DNA from: Lactifluus volemus
Taxonomy: Eukaryota > Basidiomycota > Agaricomycetes > Russulales > Russulaceae
Direction of reading: 5' to 3'
DNA length: 64,000 nt
Assembly (NCBI GenBank): GCA_022376515.1
Contig: WTXI01000115.1
Coordinates: 1-64,000, forward strand
In this document: one piece after another, positions 50,380 to 60,998 of the stretch
Position numbering within the stretch: the first letter of the stretch is position 1
How the letters are laid out: each line of letters starts with the position of its first letter
The notes under the pieces: model-generated
Database searches by the model: none
Seen by the model: the letters and a program-made list of their open reading frames with translations, nothing else
Told to the model about the DNA's origin: nothing
Translations under genes and position numbers: made by a program

Positions 50380-50576
50380 CAACTGCAAGATCGAGACACC
50401 CAGCGCTATTCTTGATGTACTTAACAGCCAATACAATCCATTCGATCTCAGAGCGACAGCGGGACCTCTGAAAAGTGGCTCAATAACACCGTTACTGTTC
50501 TGTGTACATTTTCTGCTGCCCTTGGCCAGGGGATTGGCATGGTAAATTTCCAGAGGTTGGTGTCTTCTTTCAGGTG
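50380..50576 (+). pseudogene. Decayed NACHT-type NTPase gene, 5' piece
   Basis: In a frame with stops, the sequence reads QPIQSIRSQSDSGTSEKWL then NNTVTVLCTFSAALGQGIGM. This resembles the N-terminal region of the NACHT/ankyrin or WD proteins common in boletoid and related Agaricomycetes. It ends where TIR element B begins at 50577. The assignment rests on family memory and on the NACHT pieces at 52220 onward. Confidence 0.4.
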
Positions 50577-52219
50577 CATCAGGAAAACACGATATTTTTC
50601 TTACGGTGATTATGGTGCTTATCACTGCTTACTTTTGCTTAATGATCTTGATTACTGTCCTCTGCTTAATAAAAAATTTCTTTTTTTTCTTGCTCAAGCA
50701 CGTTAAGCACATTAAACCCATTAATCCACATTAAGCACAACTAAGCAGGTTTTATCATGGCTAATAATGAAACCTAAGCAAACTTAAATCATGTTAAGTA
50801 AACAAATAGTTTAAGCAACCTAAGAGAATTTTAAGCACCTTTTAATTGTGTGCTAAGCAAACAGAAATAATTTATGTAATCTAACTGAAGTCCAAAAAAT
50901 ATGCTAAGTCGTGAAATTATGCCAAGTTGCGAAATTTTCGCTAAGTCGTGCAGCAACCACGTGGTTTTGTTTACCACTGTTTGCACGATGTTGATTTCTG
51001 TGCCTCATCGTTTTCATGTCTGCGCCTCTTTCCATTCTTCCCTCTGTCCCCGTCCCCATGTCATTCTGCGCCGCCTCTTGATTGCGTTGTCAAATTGCCC
51101 CGCCCCAACGCTAGCCCTGTTCCTCTCGCGTGGAAAAGTTCATCGTTACTCGTTTCAACGTTGTGCCTCCTCCGCCTCCTCTTTGCCTCTGCCTCTGCCT
51201 CTGTCGCGTCGTTATGTTCTTTTTTCCTGTGCCTGCGCCTCCCCCACCGCTTTCGCCTCCTCCGGGATCCACAGGCGGTCTGCGGTATCACGCTGCCCGC
51301 GCCGACGCTTTCTGCGCCTCTCCCCGGTACGTTGTCGCATTGCCCAGCCCCCGCCCAACGCTTCCTGGCTAATTTTTTTTTGCCTCCTCCTCTCCTCCTC
51401 CGCCTCTGCCGCCTGGAACACCACTTCCTGCGCCACTGCCTCCGCGCCTCCCGTGGGCCTTGCAACCCCCGCGCCTCCCGCGCGCCTTGCGCCTCTCACG
51501 CTCTCCTGGAGCGGACTGCGGGGGTCCACGGCGCACGCTGCCTGCGCCGTGCCTTCTGTACCTCCTCCCTGGTACGTTGTACGCTTCCTGCTTCGCCCCA
51601 ATGTGTCCTGACCTTTTTTTTTTGCCTCCTCTGCCTTCGCCCCCGCCTCCTCCTGTGCCGCGGGCTCCCCTGCGCTTCCTGCGCCTCCCTTGTCTCCCGC
51701 GCCGCATCCCGCGCCGCGGCTTCTCCTGCGCTTCCCGCGCCCCGCGCCCCCTCCTGCCTTCTGCGCCTCCCGCGCCCCGCCGCGCCTCCTGCGTCCTGTG
51801 CCTCTGACACTGCCACCACCACCTCCTGTGGCCCTGCAGTCCCACCCCTGCCAGGGCTGTGTGCAAAGCCTGTAGATTAGTCCTAGTATTAATGTTGTAG
51901 TTTTATCTTGAATATATAAATTTTGAGCCTTATTTGATTTGAAAATTTGAAATTATGATGAAAAGTTAAAAATGTGAAAGATGCTTGATGTTACTTAGAT
52001 CTTGCTTAATTAGCTTAATTAAGCAGAATGTGCTTAATTAAGCAAAATCTGCTTAATCAAGCGCAATTAAGCAGAAAAGTGCTTAATTAAGCAACGAGGT
52101 GGTATTACCTGTGCTTAATCCCATGTTTCTTAAACTGGCTCTTAATGTGCTTGAAATTCAGATTAAGCACGTTAAGCAACGTTAATCACCACTTAAGCAA
52201 ATTATAGGTTTTCCTGATG
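50577..52219. mobile_element. TIR element B, 1.64 kb, same TIR core as element A
   Basis: 12-bp ends, CATCAGGAAAAC at 50577-50588 and the inverse GTTTTCCTGATG at 52208-52219. Dense arrays of GCTTAA/TTAAGC lie inside both ends (about 50605-50880 and 51990-52200). The core (about 51010-51890) is extremely pyrimidine-rich on the + strand, with GCGCCTCC-type repeats. No transposase is recognised and no clear target duplication is seen. It splits a decayed NACHT gene. Confidence 0.7.
51160..51850. repeat. Pyrimidine-skewed low-complexity core (CCTCC/GCGCCTCC repeats)
   Basis: About 700 bp in which the + strand is dominated by C and T with interspersed GCGCC. Long frames on both strands here (Pro/Cys/Leu-rich on +, Arg/Gly/Glu-rich on -) are composition artefacts. 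Confidence 0.75.
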
Positions 52220-53600
52220 TGGTGCGTTGCGTCATTTCCTTGATTGATGCAGACAAGTCTGACCCTAAGCTTTTTCGAATTCCTCAAGACCTACGCTCAA
52301 GTGCGACCGACTGAAGCGACGAAGAACTTGATTGTGGAGATAATGGCTGAGATCGTTGAAATCCCAGCTATTGCGACAAAAGTGACCAGGCAGGGATGGA
52401 GGAGTGCGTTGGTCTCTTGGCAGATTCGTCACTTGATCTTGACTTATCGTCCTCAGAAAAAACGCTAGGCCATCCTATGTCACCTACTTATTTATTTTTT
52501 CATTTTGAGGACGGAAGCAGGACCTTTGTGCTTAACAATAATATCTCCTCATCCAGCTCTGTGCTCAATCCGATCGTTGCTTCAAAATGCTTTGCGACTT
52601 GTATACTTCACACGATCGTGGTAAACAGCAGCCTAGTGATGAGCATCCTCTTGAGGCATTGTAAAAGTGTCGTTTTTACAACGTCTCAAGAGGATGCTTC
52701 TTGTCCTGGGAAATCTTACCTTATTGATGCACTTGACGAATGCTCTAATATTTTTGAAGGCAATTGGGGTGCCGCCCTTGCGTCAAAAGGTCTTGGTGTG
52801 TGAAGGAACTCATCGAGTTTTGCTTTTCAAATTTGTGTATATGTGTAACAAGTTACACCGAGTTCGATATCAGAGTTTTCTTGAACGATCGGCACATTTC
52901 AAGTTGTCTCTGCAGGACCAAGGTGCCCAAAAGCAAGACGTCATATCCACTCAATGAACAGAGAGCAAATGAAGAAGTGGAGACAAGAGGTTAAGGACTT
53001 GACCACCAAAACCCTCTCCGAAAAAGCGGATGGAGTGTATGGGTGTCGCTCTATATTGATAAAATGTTCTCACATCCTTTCTCAGGTTTTGATGGGTTGA
53101 TGTCAGCTGTCTTTCACGCAATATTGAGTGTCCCCAGCAAATTGCCGCAAGTCCCTGGATGAAATGTTTGAAGGATGCCGAAAAGTGTGGCTTATCGGGA
53201 TCAAAGAGATGTTCCATACGCGGGATGTCCGTGACATATCCCCGGACTGAGCATGGTCGATCCAATCGAGCAGCATATGGAAAGATGTTCTCGGTATGGT
53301 ATTCTTTAGTTATACATGATTATACGGCGATAGACACCTGCAATGCTCAAATCGTATGACAGAGATGAAGTCTTCAATGTGGATACCTTTCTTCCCTTTT
53401 TCCCACTGGTTACCGGCCAGCGATCAGACGCACCCCCCTATTTTCGTTTTGTCGCACTTTGTAGACTTTTCAATGGCACCCTGGCAGTGTTCCTCATTTT
53501 TCAGCATCTAAAAGATGTAAATACCCGTGTGGCTGCATCGACGGGAAAATACCTTCATATTGCACAGTCACTTTATGTACATGGTGCGGCTGTGGACGCT
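52220..53600 (+). pseudogene. Decayed NACHT-type NTPase gene, 3' piece
   Basis: Recognisable STAND/NACHT pieces in shifting frames: FFEFLKTYAQVRPTEATKNL and VEIMAEIVEIPAIATK (52270-52390), a Walker B-like YLIDALDECSN (about 52715-52750), VCVKELIEFCFSNLCICVTS (about 52795-52855) followed by FLERSAHFKLSLQDQGAQKQ in another frame, MNREQMKKWRQEVKDL and TLSEKADG (about 52955-53035), and degenerate downstream pieces (RKSLDEMFEGC near 53150). Multiple stops and frame changes; the Walker A exon was not found. A pseudogene, partly split by element B. Confidence 0.65.
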
Positions 53601-53714
53601 GTAGGTACTCTACACGGGAATCAATACACTACTCGGCCATGGGTGGGGATGTGAATGACCGGGAGTGGCTGTCCCCATCATGATCGGTTGATGCCAGTGT
53701 GAGCGTGAGAAAAT

Positions 53715-53855
53715 GCCACGTATTAAACAAGGCGACGTGGCAGCGACACTTTCTTCACCTACGGCCACGTACGTCCTGCGCGCCCTCCGCAGTCGCATCC
53801 TCTCTACTTTTACCAAGTCACTCACTCCTCTCTCTTTCCTCATCTACTGCCACGT
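53715..53855 (+). promoter_or_regulatory. Cluster of four GCCACGT/ACGTGGC sites upstream of HAC1
   Basis: GCCACGT at 53715-53721, 53764-53770 and 53849-53855, and its inverse ACGTGGC at 53735-53741, all within 155 bp of the HAC1 ATG. ACGT-core sites with flanking GG are bound by XBP1/HAC1-class bZIP proteins (UPRE consensus TGACGTGG), so autoregulation is a reasonable inference. Confidence 0.5.
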
Positions 53856-53869
53856 ACTTATTCCAAGCC

Positions 53870-55056
53870 ATGGCTATCGTTGACTCTTCTTCCTCCAACA
53901 ACCTTCCCTCATCATCATCGCCTTCTCATACTCCAGACTCTTCCACGTCACCACCGCCCTCGACGACCGCTACCTCCAAGTCTTCGGCAAAGTCCCGTCC
54001 AGCGCCCACATCCAATGAAAATGGTGCCCCACCACGAAAGCGGTCTCGGTCTGACATTTCTCCTGAAGAGCGCAGGGAAGCCCGTGCACACCGCAATCGT
54101 ATTGCAGCTCAGAACAGCCGTGACAAGCGCAAAGCACAATTTAGTGCCCTCGAGGCTCGCATCGACGAGCTTGAGGCTGAGAACAGAGCTCTCCGCGCAG
54201 GCGTGGCCCCTCCTCTTTCAATGGCTGTTGATAACGTCGAACACCGTGCAGCAAACGCAGCTCGCGAAGCTGAGAACGATGCATTACGCGAACGTGTGCG
54301 CACTCTTGAGACTGCATGGGAGGCAATTGTTCGCACCCTCCAGACTCACAGCGCCACTGCGGGCCTCCTACCAGTTTTGCCCCAGGGATCAACTAGTGCG
54401 CCATCGCCATCATCCTCGGAACCTTCAGCATCAGCACCGTCACCGTCACCTTCTACAACAACGTTCCCAGTCTTTGTACCACCTACCCCCGTCTTTTCAC
54501 TCGACGACGCCGTTTTCCCCCTCTCCCCAGCACCGAGCAATGCCAGCATTTCATCTAACACATCGAGCCCTGACTTCTTCAATCTCACGCATGAACCCAC
54601 TTGCCACTCAGCACGGGTGGTGAGCGCCCCCTCTTCGGTGGCGCCCCTGCAGCGGGTGGATCCATGCAAACAGACGAAGATGTTAGTGCGCTCCTTGGTG
54701 CCGGCGCGGGCGAGACTATTGACGAAGCGGCCATGGACGATCTCTTCCGCGAGATTCTGGCGGCGCCCCCCACGCCGGCCTCCGCATCGCCGTCACTGAC
54801 GGGCGGCGAGGTAGAGGTACCGGATCAGGATCAGGACTCAGCCGTCGTAGGTGCTGATGTGGATATGGATATGGGGAAGGTGTTAGAGAGGGAGATACAA
54901 AGGCTTTTCGACCTGGTACCTGCGGCCAGCTCTGCGCTCGGGCTCACTTTGGACAGCGTACCGCCTCTAGCCATTGAAGAGAGCGGCAATGTTGCGCTTG
55001 AGCTGGACCTCGGCGCGTGGGAGGCATCAATAGGCCTCACACAGCCAGTTTTATAA
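53870..55056 (+). CDS. HAC1: HAC1/XBP1-type bZIP transcription factor (UPR), with unconventional 38-nt intron
   Basis: ATG at 53870 (MAIVDSSSSNN), a Ser/Pro-rich N-terminus, a basic NLS (PPRKRSRSD), then the bZIP: basic region RREARAHRNRIAAQNSRDKR (about 54072-54131) and zipper FSALEARIDELEAENRALR. This is the signature of HAC1/HXL1/Cib1, the effector of the ER unfolded protein response whose mRNA is cut by IRE1. Unspliced, the frame ends at 54799 (309 aa) with a basic tail. Removing 54612-54649 (38 nt) shifts to the frame ending at 55056 (382 aa), with an acidic tail (MQTDEDVSALLGAGAGETID, VLEREIQRLFDLVPAAS, LELDLGAWEASI). No conventional intron makes this switch. The intron and its hairpins are annotated separately. 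Confidence 0.88.
54600..54658 (+). promoter_or_regulatory. IRE1-type unconventional splice sites (two RNA stem-loops) flanking a 38-nt intron
   Basis: 5' site: 9-bp stem 54600-54608 paired with 54616-54624 (including three G-U pairs), 7-nt loop CAGCACG (54609-54615), cut after the third loop base (54611). 3' site: 5-bp stem 54642-54646 paired with 54654-54658 (one G-U), 7-nt loop CTGCAGC (54647-54653), cut after 54649. This is the C-N-G|C loop geometry known for HAC1/XBP1 mRNAs. The excised 54612-54649 is 38 nt (2 mod 3), as needed to join the two frames at a GCA codon. Confidence 0.82.
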
Positions 55057-56463
55057 ACTCTCAATTCGAATCCGGGTTCTCCAAATAAAAGACTGTATAT
55101 TCCTTTCGCGCTTTCCATTCTATTCTCTTTCATCTCTCATCTAGTACCCTATCGTCTTGGCTTATTTACATTACTCCGGCGCCATTCTCCTCATGTCTCT
55201 ATATCTTCTCAGTCATTCCGCATCGTTTTCTAGGTTTTATGGCTCATTACACGGTATTCACACAATACGGTTCTCCTTTTACTCCCCTTTATCCTTTTCG
55301 TTCCCTTCCACCTTCTCTACTCTTCTCGTCTACATCGAAGGTGCTTACGCGTACAAAGGGGCGCTCGTGCGCGCGCGGACATCGACTAACTGCTGATCCT
55401 GCTGTTCCCGCTGTGCCATGCGATTCTCCCCTACGGGGTTGAGAAACGCGTACGTTGCGGTGGTGAGCGCGGGCCGATGTGGTGTGTCGCTTGGGCGTGT
55501 GTTGTGCTGGTGTTTTTCTTGTGCCGTGTCCGTCTACGTGTGTCGCCGAGATGGGGCTCTTCATATGGTGGCGGAGAACGATTGATGGATAAGGTGGACA
55601 CTAGTTTTGTATGTACGTGTGAAGACGTTCCATAATACTACAGAATGACTTTGCGGATGAACTTGGATGGACGCTCGGTGTGAATCGGGACTCGGAGTTG
55701 GGAACACGGGAAAATCGCGGGCTAATAACGTCACAAGTGTTGAGCCGAGACTCAGATGCCTTCTGCAATAAAGATGATTACGATAAACACCTTTTGGAGG
55801 GCTGCATCGTATCACCCTCTGGGCTCTTGCCTCTTGGGCTACTGTACGTTTTGCGGTGTGATCAGCAAGCGCCGCGGCCAAGGTGTCCCATGTCGCACTT
55901 CGTCGAAGTTGACTATGTTATTGTCAATGTGCGCACGATCTGACTTATTCATTTGCTACTGAAATAGACATCACGCACTGGCAGGATCGTGCACCTCTGG
56001 AACGAAGTGGCTAGTAGTACTAGTGGTACAATTCCGGAATGGGAGGACCCAAGTCGACACGGCAGAAGAGTCGCCACTTCCTCGAGTTGTTCAATAGCCT
56101 AATTGAACCTGAAGCCCGGCATCACGGTTAATAAGTAGTCTATTAGGCATGTCCGAGTCAGCTCAACACAACCAGTTTTCCACTTAGGCTGAACGAAAAG
56201 CTTGCAAGAGCGTCACGATCGTTGGGGACCACCGTGACCGCCAAATACAAATACTGCCAGCCTTGAATGCCTTTCAGTTCGGATGTAAAACACCAGTAAG
56301 ACATACAACATCTCGCTAACTTGAACTCGATACCTGAAGGTAGAAGCTTCTGTTAGTCCTCTTTCCGTGTATCCAGTACACCCGGAACGTACTAGTAGGC
56401 GTTACGTGGCGGCGACTTGTTATATCTCTGAGTTGATCGTATTGGTGACAGACTTGGCTCTTC
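55057..56463. other. HAC1 3' flank and intergenic DNA
   Basis: A pyrimidine-rich 3' UTR to about 55350, then DNA without a recognised gene. Confidence 0.5.
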
Positions 56464-58715
56464 AAGCCCAGTGAGAAGTGGAATGTAGTAATCCGAAGTA
56501 AACTGCAAAAAATTGAACCATTCGATTTAATCCAAAAATCCGAACAATAGCCATTTTAATTCAATGGAAAATTGAAGGCATTATAATTATTCTGAATCGA
56601 ATTGAATACCAGATCAGATCGGATTGAATTTATTCGATTGCAATCGAATCAGGAGAATTGAATTAATAACCATTTATTTTCTATTTACGGTTACAGTTCT
56701 ATTCAATTTTATTCTACTCAATGCTAATCACCTTGCCCCAGCCCGGCGACGCATCAAGCAATCCAAGTTGTTGTGATGCTCACCGTGTCTGCAAACACGA
56801 CCACCGTGGTAAAAAAACCCACCACCTCCAAATCATCTTCTTTGTCCCCATTGTCCGCTCTGGGTGTGCACATGGGAGCTCCTCGGCTTCAAGCTCGTGA
56901 TGGCATGCGCGTGGATTTGCGGCTGTTTGTGCAAGAGGGGGGCGGATGTGGGACGGAGATGTCGTGGGACTCTCCACAGGGCGGCGGCAACGGTGAGGTG
57001 AGGGTCGTTGTCGTCGTTGTCATCGTTGTTATTGTTTTGCCAATGACAGCGTGACCACCACCACTACCAGGCGCCCATTTTTGGAGTTCTTCGAGAAATG
57101 TTAGGATTTCAGAGTGTGTGACAGTGGGGGGTTCACTCGCCATTCCAACCAGCCCGAGATCTCCTTCCTCTTTCAAGTCTGGTTGATGAGTTGGAGACTT
57201 CGTCCTGTAGACTTGCCTATCGCCTTGATGAGCAGGCTCTCGCCGATCCTGAGTTCAATGCCCGTATAATCTGGGCAAAGCTGTAGATATATGCATATCA
57301 GCCGAAAGAGCGCTACATGGGCGGTTGAAGAGAATGGACGCGAACACGAATAATGCACAGATAAACCATCCGGAGTAGAGAGTTGGCCCGGGTATCTGCA
57401 GCTTTGTGTCTTTGGATGATGAGCAGCATCAGGCCTGTAAGCAGAGACGTCTTTTCTAGCTGCTTCGTAGTCACCTCAATAAGTGCGAACGCTTTTGCAA
57501 GTGCAGCATATGGTACACTAAGCCAGTGTCAGTGACATCGAGCACTTATTCTAAAATGAACAAAGGAACGTACAGATCGCCAATTTTCCAACCCTTCACA
57601 TCTATCTCGTCCCTCCAATCCAAAGCCGCTTCCACACTTGCAACAAAGCAGTCAGTAGACGGAGTGAGAAGACCGGAGGGATTAGGCACCCACCTTTTTG
57701 ACACAGCTTTCCGTTCCTCCGCATCCTCTCCGGTCCCTCCGCCGCACCTTTCCTGCCCACGTCCTCCATATCCATGTCTTCGTCCTCTGCAGTGGCGACT
57801 GCCTTTCCTTTTACCATTTGCCTTGGTCGTAGATTTAGACACTTTAGACACCCCGAGAAATTCTCGTCCTTGGACGACAATGATACATTTGAAATCACCG
57901 CGCTCATTCGGAATGCTGAAAAAACGAAAGTGCTGGACACACTTGGCATCAACACCGTCGTTGCATCACTGTCAGATGATAGCAAGATTACTGAGGTCGC
58001 CAGTGACTCACCACTACATTGAACATTGTTGTGTGCATTTATGGCCCCAACGACCTCTTGGGAGGGAGAAACGTAGCCATAGAAAAAAAGAACTGACCTG
58101 ACGGCCGCAGTGGCGGCTGGGGGATGGGCAGGGGTTTGGCACAGAGATGCCAAGATTGAGAGGAGGTCGTCGAAATTGCAGCTCGGGCCATATAGTGTCC
58201 CAAGTGGTGTCCCCATACGATTGCTGGTCTGAAGAAGGTAGGAAGGAAGACACTCACAAAAATTTGTAGAGAGTATACAGGCCTCACGAGCAGCAGAGGA
58301 AAGAATAGGGGAACACGTTGAGAAGGAGAGGAAGAGGGAAGAAATGTATGAGTCAGAATCAGCGCGCAACACGAAGTCGATAGATGTAGCACGACAAACA
58401 ACCACAAATAGGACAGTGCCTGGGTCAGTAAGTACTCGATGCAGGTTCAATGAAGTGGATAAACAGTGCGCGATTCAGTTCATTCAATTCTAATCAGTTG
58501 CTTTCGATCGAGAAATAAATCTCGTGACTCAATCATTTGTATTCAATAAAATTCATAGAGAGATTGAATGTGATCGAGCGCTATTCAAATTTTATCAATG
58601 AAATCGAATTAATATTATTGTTATCATTTTATATCAATTCACATCAATCGTATTCATGTCATTCAATTTTATTCGATCGGATCATATTTAATTCTATCCA
58701 CTTCTCACTGGGCTT
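56464..58715. mobile_element. TIR element C, 2.25 kb, carrying DNA ligase I exons
   Basis: 19-bp perfect inverted repeats AAGCCCAGTGAGAAGTGGA at 56464-56482 and 58697-58715. AT-rich arrays of ATTCAAT/ATTGAAT motifs lie just inside both ends (about 56510-56730 and 58470-58690). The core holds a minus-strand DNA ligase I fragment and no recognised transposase. The TIR differs from A and B but the architecture is the same. A CAAGCTT tandem (about 58716-58747) adjoins the right end. Confidence 0.75.
57080..57850 (-). pseudogene. LIG1: Captured fragment of DNA ligase I (N-terminal exons)
   Basis: Reading the minus strand: an acidic/basic linker (KAVATAEDEDMDMEDVG; EDAEERKAVSK) at about 57830-57690, FVASVEAALDWRDEIDVKGW and KIGD (about 57650-57575), an intron, VPYAALAKAFALIEVTTKQL and LLTGLMLLIIQR (about 57510-57410), LLRMVYLCII, an intron, LCPDYTGIELRIGESLLIKA and STGRSLQLI (about 57285-57185), then DLKEEGDLGLV (about 57175-57145). 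These match the DNA-binding domain start of ATP-dependent DNA ligase I (CDC9), which seals Okazaki fragments. The fragment stops before the adenylation domain and its catalytic lysine motif. Introns are retained, so capture was at DNA level. Inactive as a ligase. Confidence 0.75.
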
Positions 58716-58988
58716 CAAGCTCCAAGCTTCAAGCTTCAAGCTTCAAGTTTGGGACTGAGTCACGGCCGGAGCTCAGAACTCTTCGGCTCTTCTGCCAGTT
58801 GGCCTGACTTTCAAGACAAAACAAAGTACCGCTTTGTGAACGTTGCATGGCGCTGACGGCAGACATGAGGCACGGCGTAAACAACCGCCCAAATCTAGAT
58901 ATTGTGATGGGCCTCATGGCGTCCGCCGACACTCTCAGGCTGAGCCCTTCTACAATCCCTCTTCCAATTGTACCCACTGCACGGCAAT

Positions 58989-60358
58989 ATGCCTGACATT
59001 GAACTTGAAACCACCCATGTTCAAGATGGACAACCCACTCTCGTCTCCTCTACAACTCAGGAAGAAGAGCATCGACCTAGGAACTGGCGGCGTTGGGCTC
59101 CGTGTCTGCCAATCGAGTTCAAGTTCAGGGTGACAGCACACTTCTTGTTCACCACGGTCCTAAGCGCGATCCTTGGCATTGTGAAGACAGCATCCCATCA
59201 TCGTTCGGGAGGACCACTTGATTGGGTGGTAGTATTTCTCCCTTTTATGTACGCCCTCATCAGCGATGGAAGGCCGCTAAGCTAATGGTAGCATGGTCAT
59301 GGTACACAGATATGGCTTGCTTGCGGAGCTTAAGAGACAATACCCTGAAATATGGCAGTGGTTCTTTGAGGGTGACTGCCTTTCACCTATTCTGACATTT
59401 GTGCATCATCCGCCTTGTGAGTTTGGTGAGATGACAATTTACTGTAGTAATCAATGAGATGCTAACTGCATAGTCCACCCTTGTGCTTATAGTAATTTGG
59501 ACATTCTTGACGATTTTCCCTTTCATTAAAACGAATGGCATAAGTGGATTTGAACTGCTACTGGTAGAATTCTGGGCATCTCAGTCACTGCTTCAAGTTC
59601 ATGAAACCCACGTTACCCAGGTCCTGTTCAAAACATCATTCACAAGCGTCTTGGCCATGATAATCTTAGTCCATTTTTCTGTCCTATATACCTTTATGGG
59701 AGCACTGATATCACACAGAAGGCGAAACCATCTAAGTGAGTCTTATATTAGTAACAGTATATCAGCCAAGCAGGTCCATGACATTCCATTGTTCAAACAG
59801 GGGTCACGAGGGAATCTGAAAATTATCTCCCGATACTGCTGGTATCACTGTGCTGGGCTACATCCACAACCATCTTTGTTTTCATACTCAACTCTCAACT
59901 TGGAAAGTTCCCACAACCCTCTGCAATATTTCTCCTCAGTCGTATCGTTCCTCGCGTTCACTTCCAATCCTCTGTCCACCTGATGATTATCTGTTATACA
60001 TTTTGTAACACACATACAATTTCTAGAAGTGAGTGCTGTGGCATTTATTATTATTAAAAACGAAGGAAGTGCTGACTTTGTATGGTCTTTAGGAACTTCC
60101 ACTTACCTTTTGTTCTTATTCATTGTGCCAGGATTTGCTCTGTCATTATATTTTGGTGAACAGGTGGAAGCGAAGTTTGTAATTGTAAGTGTAACGATAT
60201 GGTGTCACTTTATTATGGTTCTCTCGATGTGCGGATCCCTGGCCGCCCTTCTAATCAGCTGGCGAGAGATATTAACAGCAGTAGGAGCCACCTATAATAT
60301 TTTGGTCATGGTCTCAGTTACTCTACTCAAGGTGTGGGATTGGGTACTTCGTAAATAA
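58989..60358 (+). CDS. Multi-pass membrane protein of unknown function
   Basis: ATG at 58989 (MPDIELETTHVQDGQPTLV). An N-terminal soluble segment, then hydrophobic helices across several exons: FRVTAHFLFTTVLSAILGIV (about 59127-59180), LDWVVVFLPFMYAL, VLIVIWTFLTIFPFI (59480-59525), SVLAMIILVHFSVLYTFMGA, VSLCWATSTTIFVFILNSQL (about 59850-59900, spliced frame), LGTSTYLLFLFIVPGFALSL and ILVMVSVTLLKVWDWVLRK, stop at 60358. About eight membrane segments. Introns near 59265-59310, 59390-59480, 59735-59800 and 60000-60030. No transporter or enzyme motif recognised. Confidence 0.6.
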
Positions 60359-60998
60359 TATGATTCTACATACGTATGTTACCTTTGTGCTAGTTACGGT
60401 GATACACAACGAGCGGTGATTTTCCATGTGCAACTCTCCTGGCTATAGCCTACATCGGTATTAAAGGGGTGTTCCAGACCGGAGCCCATCCATATCGTCG
60501 GCGTCGAAGAACTGGCAACTCAAACCAAGGTGTAGAATCTAGGAAATTACTCGCAAAGCTAGCAAAGACCGAAAAGTTCATGGTGATCCAAGATCGGCGC
60601 GAATCGAGTTGCACAAATGACGTGCAACAACTCGACCGACATTCATGTGCTATCTCCTCAGGCTCCTCGCACCGTCGCACGTAACTGGATCTGCAGGTTA
60701 TATCTGGTGTTCATCAGTCACCGTTGCAATAGTTTAAGTCATATATCCAACACTAATGGACGACTCGGATTCCAGTCCGCATGGAAGAATTTCCGCGACC
60801 AGAGCACTAGCGCTGACTCGGAGCGCTCAGCAACCTGATGTGCCAGCGCGCACTTGAGCACCTGGGACGGTACATTTGCCAGAGACTTTTACAACGCGTT
60901 TTTTTCATTCTTTGTCGAAACGACGGATTGAAAACAGTACGAAGGACAGATTCCCCCATCTCTGGGCAGAGTACGTTAAAAACAAGGGGGGGAGGACA
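60359..60998. other. Intergenic between convergent genes
   Basis: No recognised gene; short frames at 60469-60838 have no motif. Confidence 0.45.

Noticed and set aside
50901..51880. Long overlapping open frames (236 and 310 codons on +, up to 165 on -) in element B
   Set aside because: Produced by the pyrimidine-skewed composition; translations are low-complexity with no domain or splice pattern.
54620..54652. Conventional GT-AG intron (GTGAGC...CTGCAG) in HAC1
   Set aside because: At 33 nt it is shorter than the other introns here and is a multiple of 3, so it cannot join the bZIP frame to the downstream acidic frame.
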